From contig PCDI01000001.1 in NCBI GenBank assembly GCA_002778195.1, forward strand, positions 5,277,429 through 5,341,428: a stretch of DNA of 64,000 nucleotides. The letters are read 5' to 3'. Positions within the stretch are counted from its first letter, which is position 1, and every line of letters begins with the position of its first letter. The notes under the pieces are model-generated. The model did not search any database and was not told the origin of the DNA. It saw nothing but the letters and a program-made list of their open reading frames with translations. The stretch is from Raffaelea ambrosiae (lineage: Eukaryota > Ascomycota > Sordariomycetes > Ophiostomatales > Ophiostomataceae). Position numbers and translations under genes: made by a program. Below, in pieces: positions 1 to 11,957 of the stretch.

Positions 1-485
1 CGATGGCAGATGTTGCCGCGGTTGACCTTGCTGGTGTCCGTGTTGGAGGCCTTGCCTGCAATCATGCGGAAGCCCGGCTTGAAGGCGGTCGTCTTGCCGC
101 TGGGGATGTAGTAGATGTCGAGGCCGCCCTTGTTGACCAGTTGGCCCTGGGGGCCGCCGTTGCCCACCTGCGGGACACGGCGGTAGGTGCCGTTCCGGGC
201 TTTGAAGAACAGCACGGCCGTCCAGTAGTTGGACAGGTCCTCCTTGAAGTTGCAGGACGTGCAGGTGGACAGACTCGGGAGATCGTGTGTGTCCGGGTCC
301 ATGGTCAGATTGAACGAGTTGCCGCCGACAATCTGGTGCAGATGCGGCGTGTACAGCTGGCCGGGGTTGACGATGGGGTCGGTGCGCTCCACCACCAGCT
401 GCGAGCAGGCAAAGCGCAGCATGTTCTGCGCGGCGACGTTCTGGGCCAAGAGGCCAGCAACGGCAACAAGACTAGCCGACTTCAT
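1..485 (-). CDS. Secreted DUF1996-domain protein (N-terminal part)
   Basis: The minus-strand frame opens at an ATG at 485 and runs off the left edge, so only about 161 residues are visible and the C-terminus is missing. Residues 1 to about 19 form a classic signal peptide: MKS, a hydrophobic core, then AAQN around the likely cleavage site. The mature protein starts with LRFACSQLVVERTDPIVNPG and then shows HLHQIVGGNSFN. These are hallmark motifs of the DUF1996 family of secreted or wall-associated fungal proteins, which often carry WSC domains further on. No catalytic function is established for the family. N-glycosylation sequons (NLT, NGT) are present. The family call is firm; the presence of any downstream WSC or Ser-rich tail cannot be judged here. 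Confidence 0.85.
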   Translation of the reverse strand, partial: MKSASLVAVAGLLAQNVAAQNMLRFACSQLVVERTDPIVNPGQLYTPHLHQIVGGNSFNLTMDPDTHDLPSLSTCTSCNFKEDLSNYWTAVLFFKARNGTYRRVPQVGNGGPQGQLVNKGGLDIYYIPSGKTTAFKPGFRMIAGKASNTDTSKVNRGNICH

Positions 486-1625
486 GATGAATGCTTGCCA
501 GTTTATGTCTTGATTGATCCTTCTTGAAAATGAATGAAAGAATAGGGGAACAAAAAAAAAACGATGCGAGACTCAGCGACGGCGTCGATGCACGGACAGA
601 CGATGAGAGAAAGAAAACAAAAACAAATCAAGATCAAGGAAAGGATAACCGAAAGGGCGAGACTCTCGTGCGATTCATCTTATACTCTCTGGGGGGGGAG
701 AGGGGAAGGTGGCCCATATTGCCTATGTTTACTGCTAATTTGTTTTTCTGTTCCATTTCGTTCTATTTCTGAACATTTGCGAAGTCGAGATCCCGGTCTT
801 TTCGCAGGGGAAAATAGGTGTACCACTCAGTTGCTGCAACTGCCGATAATCAAGCATCGTTAATGGCCCCCGGGCATTTTTGGGAGGGAAAGAGAAAAGT
901 CACAAGGCAGTAGAAAGGGGAAAAGGCTGGATCTGTGCCTGCTGAGGGCAAAACTGCCGACCAAGCCGGGACGTGGTTGTTTGTTTCTTTTCCTGTTTGG
1001 ATATAATATATTGATTGGCTAAGAGACCATCGTGACTTTATTGCGGACCACACAACAAGAGTATGGTACCGTGTGCACCCGCCTGAGAGCTATGGGCAAT
1101 GTGGCAAGCGAGCCAATCGAGCCAATCTGACTCCCCCGGCCGTGTATTGTCCGGGGTAACGTGGTTCGTCGTCCACTTTTTTTCGTCGACACTTTAGCCA
1201 CCGGCAAAATTCACGATTCCACATAGATGATGGGGTCGAGACAGCGACAAACTTTGACAAAGCGGCCACCCGTGGATACAGCAGACGCCGAGGGTGTTTG
1301 CTCTTGCTGTTCTGCTGGATTGTTTGCCGAGATGAAAGTAGATCGAAAGCAGTCGAATCGAGGCCGTGGCTCGTTTTCCGGCATTTGATTGTCGAGTATC
1401 GCTCTGTCGTGCGGGTGGTGATTATAGCAGCCATCCACTTTTCCGGCGCTTTCTCGTCCCTTCTGCGCAGACTGTATTGCGAACGGGAGGCGCGAGCCAC
1501 GAAATCAGCCGTGAAATGCAATAGCAGAAGACCCCGAGCGACGCACCATGCATGCAGACATTTAAGATGCACGTGGTACTCTCGAAAATTCCCACCATGC
1601 CAACCCGAAAAAGAACGTTGGATGG
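486..1625. other. Intergenic, 1.1 kb
   Basis: This stretch lies between the start of the DUF1996 gene and the stop codon of the Zn2Cys6 regulator, both on the minus strand. It should hold the DUF1996 promoter on the 486-900 side and the regulator's 3' UTR on the other. Open frames on both strands here show no recognisable domain. A G-run sits at about 692-699. I see no RNA gene. Confidence 0.5.
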
Positions 1626-4295
1626 TCAGCCCAGACTCAGCGGCCACTTCTCGTTGGGTCGTAGAAATAGACGTGACAAGTATGGCAGCCTTTGATGGGC
1701 AGCTGCAATGTCATGCTGCTTCCATATTGACGCGACGGCGGCTTCAGCCCTTGCAGCATTCTATGAGACATTGTTAGCTTTTGATGAGGAAAAAAACGAG
1801 CCAGAAAGGAACCTGGCCCGAGTTCAGACTCACCCCCAAACATTTGCTCGAACGCAATAGTGAAAATGTCTCCAGCACTTCGAAGCGGTGCGTCTCGGCC
1901 ATCGACGCTGCACCCGCAACAAACAGCGGCCAGATGAGCGGACTCATGCCCCATATGGGCGCCTCCTCCCCACGCATCATCACAGCCACTGCCGAAATAC
2001 AGACGAGAGCCTGCGAAACACGGAACTGCACGGCCCCATGCGTCACTGGCAGTCCCCAGAGACACGTGTACAGAAAGACAAAAGAGGCCTGTCGTCTTGC
2101 CTCGGCCGTCAGGACGAGCATACGTGCCCGGGCAGGGACGGTGCCGTTCGTTGCATCAGCCCGTTGACCAGCATGGGGCTTGATGCCGGCCGCCACGGCA
2201 TCGGTCAGATTGGTCGCCTCGGACAGCACCCAAGGTGCCGCATGTTGCGAGTGTTGCTCGAGTCGGAAAAGACGTCGCTCGAGGTCTTCAATCACCCCGC
2301 TGGACACATAGCCCCCCGTCTGCACCAGGTTGCTCATCTCGGACGTAATCGCCATCAGCTCGCTCGAACAGCCCATGAAGCCATCGATCTCCTGGAAGGT
2401 CATGCCCTGGCTCAGCCAGAAGACGGGCGAAAGTAGTGCCAAACGCGAGTCGGGGTCGGTACCGCCACCGTCGTCCAGGGATCGGACTGGTCCAACACAC
2501 GTGACGGCCGCGGCAGCGCCGTTGACGCACTGGTAGCCGAAGAACTTGTTGGCCCACCAAGAGATGCCGGCAACCCAGGTCTCTCGTGGGTCGTCATCGT
2601 CTCTGCTGGGTGCGCTGGGAGAAACACGTTCGTTGCGAGCATCTGGGCTACGGCCGCTGATTTCTCGGTACGGCCGTTTCCTATTGGCATATGCCTTGGA
2701 CTGCAGTATGGATCGCCCGCCGTTGAGGTGCTTGTCCCAGTTGGGGCCCGACCCGTCTTTGATTTCAAAGACACACAGCATGATGGCGGCTGCAATCATT
2801 TCCTCGTGCCGTCTCTCGGGCTCGTCCGGGTACGAGCGTCGCAGGTGGATGAGGGATTTTTCTTTCTGCTCAAGGGCCTGGATGTGGTAGGACGGGTCCT
2901 CTTGGCGGCGATAAAAAGCGGCAACGGCCAGGATGGCGTGCAATACAGAAGGGTGGTTGGCAGACATGGGGATGATGATCGTACGAAACCCGTTGGAGGA
3001 ATCATCGTACATGGTGCACCGAGGACAGATTTCACGAGCATCTGACGAGAAGGTCAGCACGGAGACCAGCGGAAAAGTGCATTGGAATGCTCATACAAAA
3101 CGTAAAGAGGAGGTCGTCGTAGGAGCTCGCCATGTCGAGTGGTGGGAACCATGACGGCTCGTCCAAGAGACTGAACTCTCTAACAAATGGACAGTCCGAC
3201 GAAGACGGTGAAACGCATCGTGTCAATGGGGATTTAGACAGTGACGGTGATGATGATGTGGCTGGTATATTTACAGGAAGGTAGGGATACCGTGCACGAG
3301 AGACAGAATCGAGGGAGTGTTGACTAGGTATGGGTGTATCATTATAACTCGGGTTGTAGTTGACCTTGTCTTGTGCGTGGGCAGGGACAGCGTCTGAGGG
3401 GACCGAGAAGACATGGGGAAGAGGACCAGAAAGTGTATTGTTTGTTACTGCATCTCGGTCCACCCTGGACCGGAAATCGCTGTCTGTAAAGTGCACGAAA
3501 TGCGTTGGCTGCTGTATAGGCGCAGACGTTGTATTGTCCGATGAGCGATTGGCCGGGCTGGCAGATGGTCTAGATCCCTGGTAGGGAAACTGTGTGCGAT
3601 GCGGTGGTGGTGGCAGTGATGATGTGGCTGGCAGATTTAAGAGAAAGTAGGGATACCGTGTATAACAGACAGAATCGTGAGAGTGTTGGCTAGGCATAGG
3701 TGTGTTATTGTAACTCGGGTTGCAGTTGACGCCAGAAAGTGCATTGTTTGTTGCTGCATCTCGGCCCACCTTGGACCGCAAATCGCTGCCTATCAAATGC
3801 TGCATGGGCGTGGACGTTGTATCATCCAACGAGCGACCAGCCGGGCTGGCAGACGGTCCAGGTTCCGGGCAGGGAAACTGTGCACGATGCGGTGGCGTGC
3901 CAGTGCCGTTTCTGCTGCTCGGAAGAGGGGCCGGAAAACCCGTACCCACTGCAGGTGTGTCATCTATCCACTGCAGCTTCATGCCATACTGGCAAGGCAG
4001 ATTGAGGCGCGCACAAGCCTGACATATTGGTTTATCTTCTGTTCGGGGGGGTTGCTTGTTAAAGATCAGTGCGGGGAGGGATAAGAAACGAGGTACTACA
4101 TTCCCTTACCAGAACATTTGACCTTTCTCTCTGGATGAGGTGTGCGAGTTAGCCTGGGCAAATACAATACGCGGCGGCCCCTGTGGGAAAGGACTCACTT
4201 TTGCAGGTCCAACAGCCGGATCGCACTTTGGGTTGTCTTCTCCCCTTCGTTGGAGATTGTCTTCTCCCTTTCGGGCGTGGATGATGGTTTGTCAT
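1626..4295 (-). CDS. Zn2Cys6 transcription factor with C-terminal Fungal_trans_2-type domain
   Basis: Nuclear regulator of the Gal4-type zinc-cluster family. My model joins 4295-4199, 4130-4110, 4038-3097, 3041-1834 and 1760-1626 on the minus strand (801 codons, 800 residues). Residues 28-55 form a perfect CX2CX6CX6CX2CX6C cluster, with Cys at 28, 31, 38, 45, 48 and 55. The cluster is cut by two introns, and its centre sits on a 21-bp microexon. A Pro/Ser-rich linker follows and contains an imperfect internal duplication. The 3041-1834 exon carries the acidic/helical regulatory domain typical of this class (motifs PSVLHAILAVAAFYRR and WDKHLNGGRSIL). The short last exon supplies the usual C-terminal helix and stop. 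The gene is divergent from the MFS transporter at 4983 and flanks a transporter/hydrolase block, so a local regulatory role is plausible. Target genes are unknown. Confidence 0.85.
3248..3895 (-). repeat. Imperfect tandem duplication inside the regulator's linker
   Basis: Two successive segments of the third exon (about 3608-3895 and 3248-3607) encode the same order of motifs. These are PPHR(A/T)QFP, RPSASPA/GPSASPA, an RDA-TNN-LSG block, NYNPSYN/NCNPSYN, P-PSQHS-DSV, RYPY and PATSS. The second copy carries an insert of roughly 20 residues. The DNA is clearly similar too: the stretches near 3300-3360 and 3665-3730 match over most positions. The copies lie in a disordered linker, so the reading frame is kept. 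Confidence 0.8.
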
Positions 4296-4982
4296 TGTAG
4301 GACAGGCGAGTACGACTCAGAAATCGCAAGCTGGAGGTGGTCGCTCCATTCCGTGCACGCTGGCCATCGCTTCGTTGGATTTCACAACAAACCCCGGGGT
4401 ATGTAGACGTCAAGTGGGCTCCATTTCGCGGCCCTATGTGGTAAGATAAAGCGGAGGCGAGAAATCACGAGATAGCGGAGAACGAGACAACGCTCCTTGT
4501 TCACGGCGGCGAATAAGGCACCGATCCCGGCAGACCCACCTAAACAGATAGACCAGACTAACCGCATTCGTATAGCTCTATCGTCTTGGCCGTCGGGTTT
4601 GGCTGCCCTTTGGATGACTGGGGGGGGAGGCAAAAAACTCCGAAAATTTGTCATCCGAAAAAGCGACCACGATTCCAACGGAGGCTGCCGAGAGTCGGAG
4701 GACAATTGAAGAGGAAAAGCCAAAAAAAGCAAATAAAAGAGAAAAAGAAAAACAGGCAAACAGACAAAATCATTCGAGTTTATGACCAGACGTCTGTTTT
4801 CGCCAGCCTCCTGTTCTTCCAGAGACATGCCGTCAATTGCATTGGCCCAGTCCGTTGACGACAGCCCGGTCTCATTCTTGCTTGTTTTCGCATTCTAGCT
4901 TCCATCCATCACCCGCGCCGCCGATCATCCCACTACAGACACGGAGCGTGCTCTCCTATGTGCTCGCCTTGAATCTGCCAAC
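4296..4982. promoter_or_regulatory. Divergent promoter region, regulator / MFS transporter
   Basis: 687 bp separate the start codons of two divergently transcribed genes, the Zn2Cys6 factor (minus) and the DHA1-type transporter (plus). No known operator can be named with confidence. A purine-rich stretch occupies about 4710-4770, and a pyrimidine-rich stretch precedes the transporter's ATG. Confidence 0.45.
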
Positions 4983-6587
4983 ATGGCTGGGGATGGGAAG
5001 AAGCACGAGTTTCCGCTGCGGCAGATGCAGCTCCTGAGTAGGTGGCCATCTTTGTCTGCGGCCCTCTTCCACAGCACTTCGTTCTAACGCCCCTCCCCAG
5101 TGGCCTGCCGCCTCGTCGAACCGCTCGCCGTCAACTCCATTGTCACGTACCTGCTGCCCATGGTCAAACATGTCTCTCCGCCCGACATGTCCGACGCCGA
5201 GGCCACCAGGCGCGTCACCCTCCTCTTTTCCGCCTACTCCCTCGCCCAGTTCGGCACCAACATCATCTGGGGCCGTCTCAGCGACCGCGTCGGCCGCCGC
5301 CCGGTCATGCTCTTTGGTCTCGCCGCGGTCTTTGTCAGCACCCTGGGGTTTGCCTTCAGCACCTCCGTCGCCGCCATGCTGACCTTCCGCGTGGCCGCCG
5401 GCCTGCTGAGTGGCAACGTGGTGATCACGCGGACCATGATCGGCGACATGGTGACCGGGCGCGAGAACACGTCGCGCGCATTCTCCTGGAACCAGACCGC
5501 GTTCCAGATCGGGACCGTGGTCGGCCCGTTCATTGGCGGCTACCTGGCCCAGCCGTGCACGCAGATGCCGGGGCTGTGCCGAGACGGCCGTTTTGCGCTG
5601 CTGCAGGCGTATCCGTTTGCGCTGCCGAACCTGCTGATTTCCGTGCTGCTGGCGACAAGCTTTGCTGTGGCGTACTTTCACATGGGAGAGGTAAGCGCGG
5701 TCTTCTTATGCATGACAAGCTTGAAAAAAATAAAAATAAAAATAAAATAAGAAAGGCGGACAACTGACCGAGTTCAGACTCTCGTGAGAGATAAGGAAAA
5801 GGACTCTTCCTTGGAAGACCCCCAGGAGACATCACCTCTTCTACAGCACCATCGCCGCAACTCGACTGCCTCGCGGATGGCCGCTACAGCCACCAATGGC
5901 CCCTCGGCCCCGTCGTCCTCGTCCAGCGGCTTCACGGCCGATGTCGTTCATGTCATCCTCTGCTATGGCTTCATGGCTCTCCACACCATCTGCTACGACC
6001 AGATCATGCCTGCCTTTATGGCCACCACGCCTTATTCTAGCGACGACGGCGGCAGCATGTCTTTCCTCCACCCGCAGGGCGGTCTTGGGTATTCGTCGAG
6101 TACCGTGGCCAGCTTTGTCTCCGCCTCGGGTCTCTTGTCCATCGTCCTCATGATCTCGCTGTTTCCGCCCGTTGACACCTACTTTGGCAGCCTCCGCTGC
6201 ATGCGCGCCAGCCTCGTCGTCTATCCCATTGTCTATCTGCTATTGCCGTACCTCGTGATGCTGCCTGCCACTCCTGCGTGGATTCGTTTGGGGGGTGTGG
6301 GTTGTCTCTTTGCGTTCAAGACTCTCGCCGCTGTTTTCTCGTTCAACGACAACTCGATCTTGCTGAATGCAGCCGTGCCTTCACTGGACGCTCTAGGCTT
6401 GGTGAATGGCGTGGCGCAGACGGCAGCCAACGGTGCCAGGGCCATTGGGCCTGCTTTGATGGGAGTCTTCATCGGGATGGGCGACAAGGCAGGGACGAAC
6501 GCATTCGGCTGGTGGTTTGTGGCGGTGGTCGGCGTGGTAGGGGTGATCCAGTCCTTCTGGGTCGCCGATGAGGAGGAGGACGAGTGA
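4983..6587 (+). CDS. MFS transporter, DHA1-type drug/metabolite antiporter family
   Basis: Membrane transporter of the major facilitator superfamily. Exons 4983-5037, 5101-5690 and 5778-6587 (484 residues). The first intron (5038-5100) has a CTAAC branch site and a CCCCAG acceptor; the second (5691-5777) has GTAAGC and an ACTGAC branch site. The second exon carries the N-terminal six helices, including the loop 2-3 motif A in the form GRLSDRVGRRPVML and the RTMIGDM segment of helix 4-5. The third exon opens with a charged, Ser-rich cytoplasmic loop and then gives the C-terminal six helices (NGVAQTAANGARAIGPALMG). The tail is acidic (DEEEDE). The nearest recognisable type is the fungal tetracycline-resistance/ZIFL-like group of DHA1. 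The substrate is not predictable from sequence. It may export or import a compound handled by the neighbouring hydrolases. Confidence 0.85.
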
Positions 6588-7546
6588 AGTGGGGAGCTGG
6601 ATGCGAGTTTGAGGGACGTTATCTAAGTAATGGAGTGGCCGTAATTTGGAGGAGAATCCAAGTTTGCATATCTCGGGTCATTAAAGTTTTAGATTTCTAG
6701 CATATTATTTTTTTAGCGTCGATTTTTATTTTGCCATCACCGTCCACTATACTTAATATTACCAGTTGAAGACAGCTCCCGTTTCTCTGCAAGGGGGATC
6801 TCTATGTATAGGGATATTATCAGTGGGTGGTTGTTTGTTTATTTGTTTTCCCTTTTCGCTTTCGTCTTGAAAACATCCTTCCGGGTTCAAAACTTCTCCT
6901 CTGGAGAACTCACCAGATGGCATTTTCAAAATACAATCATAGGCTGAAACGAACGAAGACAACCTATAGCATTATTTTATATGGTTCCACGTCTTGCCAC
7001 TATGAAAATACAAACATTAAATGCAAAGCAGCTCCGCATAGTTCTGTACACCGACACTAGATACGCGAAAACATATGCCCAAGGGATGAACAATGCAGTT
7101 TAGAAAGGGCCGATAATTCGAGTAGCAAGATAAAGGATCTCGAAGAAAAGATTTCAATGTACTCTTAGGCTCGTTCTAGGCACGCGCACCCGAGACCATG
7201 CCGCTAAAACAGCAGAAGAGTTACGTAACTAGGCGTGATGTTTAAATGGATTCGAGTGGGATGCGCCCCGATTTTTCTATCTTAAAAAAATTTCACGCGC
7301 CGAGCATTCCACGCCCCTTCTATGACTAGATGGGAAGAGTTACGTACAAGCAGGAAGCCGTCGGCATGGTGAAAGGACCAGGCAGTATTGCGTAATCCCC
7401 TCCTCGTGAAGCCTTTTCTCAACAAAACGGGTGTATAAACGCGTGAAACAGACGGGTCTGTCGTTTTGGCTTCCTGCCACATTGCCAGTGCAGTGTGTAA
7501 TTCGACGCCACCACGACAACCTGCAGAACCCGGACGGGCACCAAAC
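6588..7546. other. Intergenic, about 1 kb
   Basis: This stretch holds the 3' end of the DHA1 transporter (AT-rich at 6660-6760) and the promoter of the amino-acid permease. No open frame with recognisable content and no RNA gene were seen. Confidence 0.45.
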
Positions 7547-9446
7547 ATGGTCAGCAAAAACGCCACCCGGCCTTCCGTGGCCCGGCTTTCCGCCGACCGG
7601 CCAGCGCCAAACGGAAGCCAAGATGCCATTGATCACGCCCCTCCCGTCGAAGCTGCCCCGGCTGACGGATACCCAATCGACAAAAACGAACCGGAGCTCA
7701 ATGTCGGTGGGCAGGGCGCAACGCAGCGCCGCCTGCGAGATTATCAGGTGACCATGATTGGATTCTGCAGCGGCATCGGCACCGGGCTCTTTGTGGGCAC
7801 GGGGGCCGCCTACGCCAACGCTGGACCGGCAGGCCTCTTGCTGGCATACGCTGTTGTTGGGGGTGTTCTTTGGTGCGTTATGCAGAGCATCGCTGAGCTA
7901 GCCACGGTGGTATGTTTCAATGGCGTTCCTCCCCCATTTGTGGGGGGGCTCTTTCTTTTGTCCTTTCTTCTGCTGATTCCGTCAGATCCCCACGGCTGGT
8001 TCGTTCCCCCATTGGACCACCCGGTTCATCGACCCTGCCGCCGGCTTTTCTCTGGCCATCTCATACGGCTATTGCTACACGATCGGCATCGCGTCGGAAA
8101 TCTCGGCTGCCGCCGTGCTGGTCAGCTACTGGACCGACATCACGCCCGCAGTGGTCATCACGGTCAGCCTGGTACTGATTCTGGGCATCAACCTCTGCAG
8201 CGTGCGGCTCTATGGCGAGACCGAAGTCGTCAGCGGCGCCATCAAGGTCCTCTGCTTCATCGGCCTGGCTATTGTTTCGATTGTCATCAGCGCAGGGGGT
8301 GGTCCCCGCCACGAGGCCATTGGATTCAAGTACTGGCACCACCCCGGCGCCTGGGTCGACTACAATGGCATCCAGGGGCCCTCGGGCCACTTTTGCGGTT
8401 TTCTGTCGGCCCTCGTCAATGCGTCCTACTCCTTCGTGGGCGTGGAGACGGTCGTGATCAGTGCGGCCGAGTCGATGCATCCGCACCGGTCGATCCCCAA
8501 GGCGGCCAGCCGCGTGACCTACCGCATCGGCTTCTTTTACATTCTCGGCGCGTTTCTGATCGGCATCACGGTCGACCCTCGGGCCCCCGGTCTGGTGTCC
8601 GGCTCGGGCAATGCAAACAGCTCGCCGTGGGTCATTGCCATCAAGGAAGCCGGCATCGCAATTCTTCCTTCCATTGTCAACGCCTGCATCCTGGTGTCCG
8701 CTTGGTCGGCCGGAAGCTCGTACTGCTGGGTGGGATCTCGCATGATTGTGGCCATGACCACCGACAGGCAGCTGCCGCAGATTTTCGGCCACACCTGGAG
8801 CAACGGCGTGCCTTGGCTGGCCGTCATAACCGCCTGGCTCTTTGGGCCGCTGGCCTACCTAAGTATGTGCTTTGTCGTCTCTTCACCGACTCGCCACATC
8901 TTCGTGTACTAATGGCTGAATCTGGACAGGTCTTGGATCGGGTGGAGCCTCACAGGCGTTTACGTGGCTGCTGAATCTAAGCACCGTTGCCGGCCTCATT
9001 GCCTGGGCCACCTTGTGTTTCTGCTACATTCGGTTCTATCGTGCCATGAAGGTTCAAGGCGTCAGCCGGGACTCCCTACCGTGGCAGTCGCCTTGGCAAC
9101 CGTATACCGCCTGGGTGGGCTTTCTTGGGGCGACCATCATCACGCTCGTCGCCGGGTTTTCCGTCTTTCTCGCGGGCAATTGGTCTGCCTCTGATTTTGT
9201 CTCTACGTACATTGGCATTCCCATCTTCATCGTCCCTATCGTCATCTGGAAAATCGTAAACAAGACAAAGGTGAGAACACTATTCACACTCCATGGACTG
9301 CGCCTGCATTCATACGCTGACACGGGGTGTGCCAGTTTGTCCGGGCAAAGGACGCCGATCTCTGGTCCGGACGGTATTACGAGCAGGCTGACTGGGAAGC
9401 GACAAACAAAAGCACGATCAGACGGGTGGTTAATGTTATCGTGTAG
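7547..9446 (+). CDS. Amino-acid permease of the yeast amino-acid transporter (YAT) family
   Basis: Plasma-membrane proton symporter for amino acids or related amines, APC superfamily. Exons 7547-7909, 7986-8862, 8930-9270 and 9336-9446 (563 residues); all junction phases agree. The protein has a hydrophilic N-terminus of about 70 residues. The first transmembrane helix then carries the family signature around GFCSGIGTGLFVGTGAAYANAG, and SIAELATV joins across intron 1 to IPTAGSFPHWTTRFIDPAAGF. The conserved block FVGVETVVISAAES and the C-terminal helices follow, giving about 12 transmembrane segments. I chose the ATG at 7547 as the first in frame; the upstream sequence in this frame has no ATG. 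It sits beside an allantoate-permease-type carrier and an oxoprolinase, which fits a nitrogen-scavenging role. The exact substrate cannot be read from the sequence. Confidence 0.88.
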
Positions 9447-9989
9447 ATTGGTCCGGCTGCTGCGCTTTGCTACACTTCCCACTGAAGCAAACTCGGTCTG
9501 ACTAGGGGCGTAGGTGGTAAGATAATACTACAGTAGATGGGCAGAGGTAAAGGGGTCAAGGGAGATAGGGCGTTAAACTCGTAGATCGAGTAGACGATGA
9601 ATACTTGGTTCAAGAAGAGAGCTCCCGTGCACTTGAGTTTAATGTGGAACAATTTAATCGATAATTTCGATGGGTGTGTGCTAAAGAATACAGTAGCCGT
9701 GACGCGCCTCACACAGACGTAGTAATATCTGTCAAAGCTGAAATCTTGTTTTCTGAAAATCTTTGATTTTGTGTCTCCTCCATAATTCTTTTACAAGCCC
9801 CCAATTTGACATCCATTATCAAAAAAAACCCCGAGAAACTGCAACATGTGCTATACAATAAAATGAAAATAATATTTAACACCATTCAATTCACATCATT
9901 ACACGTAATATTCATGAAGATCTGAGTTGTATTTGGCTCTTAGACATACGTAAAATATATCAAATTGAGTTATTCCACCTCTTGGAGTA
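9447..9989. other. Convergent 3' region, AT-rich
   Basis: 543 bp between two convergent stop codons. The stretch from about 9720 to 9960 is markedly AT-rich compared with its surroundings, and should hold the cleavage and polyadenylation signals of both genes. No coding or RNA feature was seen. Confidence 0.5.
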
Positions 9990-11957
9990 TTAGTGCAGAT
10001 AGATAAACGTCTTGTTTTCCTTGTCTGTCATATCCAGGAAGACACTGCCCTCGGACTGTGCCGCACCAGACGCCTTCCTGACTTTGTTCTCTCTATAGTA
10101 AGAGGCACCCATGATGAACGCAAGGCCAATGCAGACGCAGTAGCACACAAGCATGGCCGTGATCCCACCGACGTACTCGGGCGCCTGGCTGGCAATGAAT
10201 GTTTGGGGGCCTGGATTGTTAACAACCTCGCCAAATCAAGAGACGAAAAAATGTTGAAGCACATTCTTACCAATAATATTGCCAACCGCATATGCCAGGT
10301 ACATGATGAATGAGACGCTGACCTTCTTGGTGTGTCCAGCCGTGTTGGCCTGGTACATGGACAGTGCAATCATGTAGCCAGCGTAGTACGTGTAGATGAG
10401 GTAGACACCAGCCAGTCTGGCGCCAGAATTGTTCTTGTCCGTCGCTGTGATGTATTAGCAGGAAATGCGAATGTGCTCAAGAGGCATGGAAAAATAAAAT
10501 AAAATAGAACCGCAAGATGCATGATAACACAGAAAAGAGATCCACCTTTGTTCAAAATGGTCCCCACGATTGGCACCAACAGGACCAATGCCATGATCAA
10601 CGTCCGGAACCGCGCTGTTCTTGCCGCAAACAGGCTTGCCACCAATGCAGCCAGCGTTGAAAACATGCCGGTTGGGATCTGCAGAAGCGTCGTCGTGTGC
10701 GATGTGAAGCCCAGGTTCTTGATGACCAGCCCGTTGAATGTGTTCAGGCCGCCATTGGGAATGGTTACGCCGATGATGTAGAAAAACAAAAGGTAGGTGC
10801 GGTAATCCGTCAGACTCTCGCGCAGCTGGTACCACTTCCACGTCTTGTTCTCGATGCCGGTCTGGTTGTCGCGGACGCGGTGGACAACCATGGCCTTTTC
10901 GCGGGGTGTGAGCCAGCGGGCATTGCCTGGGTTGTCGGGCAGATAGAAGAACACGAAAATGGCAAAGATGCAGGTGACTCCGCCGAGCACAATGAAGAGC
11001 CAGCGCCAGTTCAGGAGGGATCCGGAGCCACTGGGGATGAACCCGATGCCGTAGCCAATGAGGCCGTTGATGACGGAAGAGTAGGCACCAAAGGTGATGG
11101 TGTTGCGGACAGGCTGCTCAGACTTTTTGTAGAACATGGTGTACCTACAGGGTCAGTACGAGAGACTCTTTTCCTGTGGCATTTGCGGCTGCTTACATGA
11201 TGGTGATGGCAGGCGTAGAGCAAGCTTCGAGACCGCCCAAGAGGAAACGACAAGCTAGCAGCATTGTCAGCTAGAGCACAGGATCGAGTGCACACGAACA
11301 GACTCACCTGCAATGCCACCAAAGTTATGGCAGGCAGCCATGATCATTTGGATTCCGCCCCAAATAAAAATGTTGACGGCATAGTACTGGTTCCGTTAGA
11401 AAATCATATTGTTGGTTTGGAGACAGAGCTAGTATCGAACCTTGCCGATCGGAAAATGATGCATGGCGACGGATGTTGGGATCAAAAATAGAAGACCGCC
11501 AAAATAAATGATACTGTGGAGCTGTCAGAGCACGAAAATACCGGACTGCTGGTGCGGAATCATTGTCGTACCTTCCGACCCACGAGTACTGGTTTCCCGT
11601 CATGTTGAGGTCTTCTTTGAATCCGTACAGAGCTGCCGTGGATACGGAAACCTTGTCGACGCCATTCAGAGTTGCACAGATGGTCAACTGGGCGTGTTAG
11701 CGCACACAGCTTGAAAGGCGGTACTATGGAGAAGAAGGAAAGCCACATACAACGGGGATGAGATGCCAGTCGATCTTCCATCGCAGCTTTCGGTCTTCCT
11801 CCACTGTAAAGTCGTCGTTGGCAAACTGCGCCGTGTCAGCCAAGATGCGGTTGGCGACATCGTAATCCTTTGAGAGCATTTTTGTGTCGCCCGGAGACTC
11901 GTCAACTGCCTGGGGGGCAGGCGAGCTTTCAATATCCGCAACTTGCTTGGAAGACAT
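9990..11957 (-). CDS. MFS transporter, anion:cation symporter family (Dal5/allantoate-permease type)
   Basis: Eight exons on the minus strand: 11957-11751, 11687-11572, 11513-11441, 11386-11308, 11254-11197, 11144-10546, 10444-10271 and 10210-9990 (508 residues). All phases agree. The spliced protein reads as a complete Dal5-like carrier. It has a hydrophilic N-terminus; LTICATLNGVDKVSVSTAALYGF in the first membrane segment; the HHFPIGKYYAVNIFIWGG loop; ACRFLLGGLEACSTPAITIM; WRWLFIVLGGVTCIFA; LPDNPGNARWLTPREK in the central loop; and GHTKKVS-FIMYLAYAVGNIIGPQTF near the end. The family moves organic anions such as allantoate, nicotinate, pantothenate or ureidosuccinate with protons. The donor after the third exon (GTTCGA) is a poor match to consensus although both flanks are in frame. 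The gene is divergent from the oxoprolinase gene, and the two may share control. Confidence 0.85.

Noticed and set aside
1774..3060. A separate 428-residue protein lacking a DNA-binding domain
   Set aside because: A 55-bp intron with a GTATGA donor and a GCTGAC branch site links it in frame to upstream exons that carry a perfect zinc cluster. A last short exon provides the true C-terminus.
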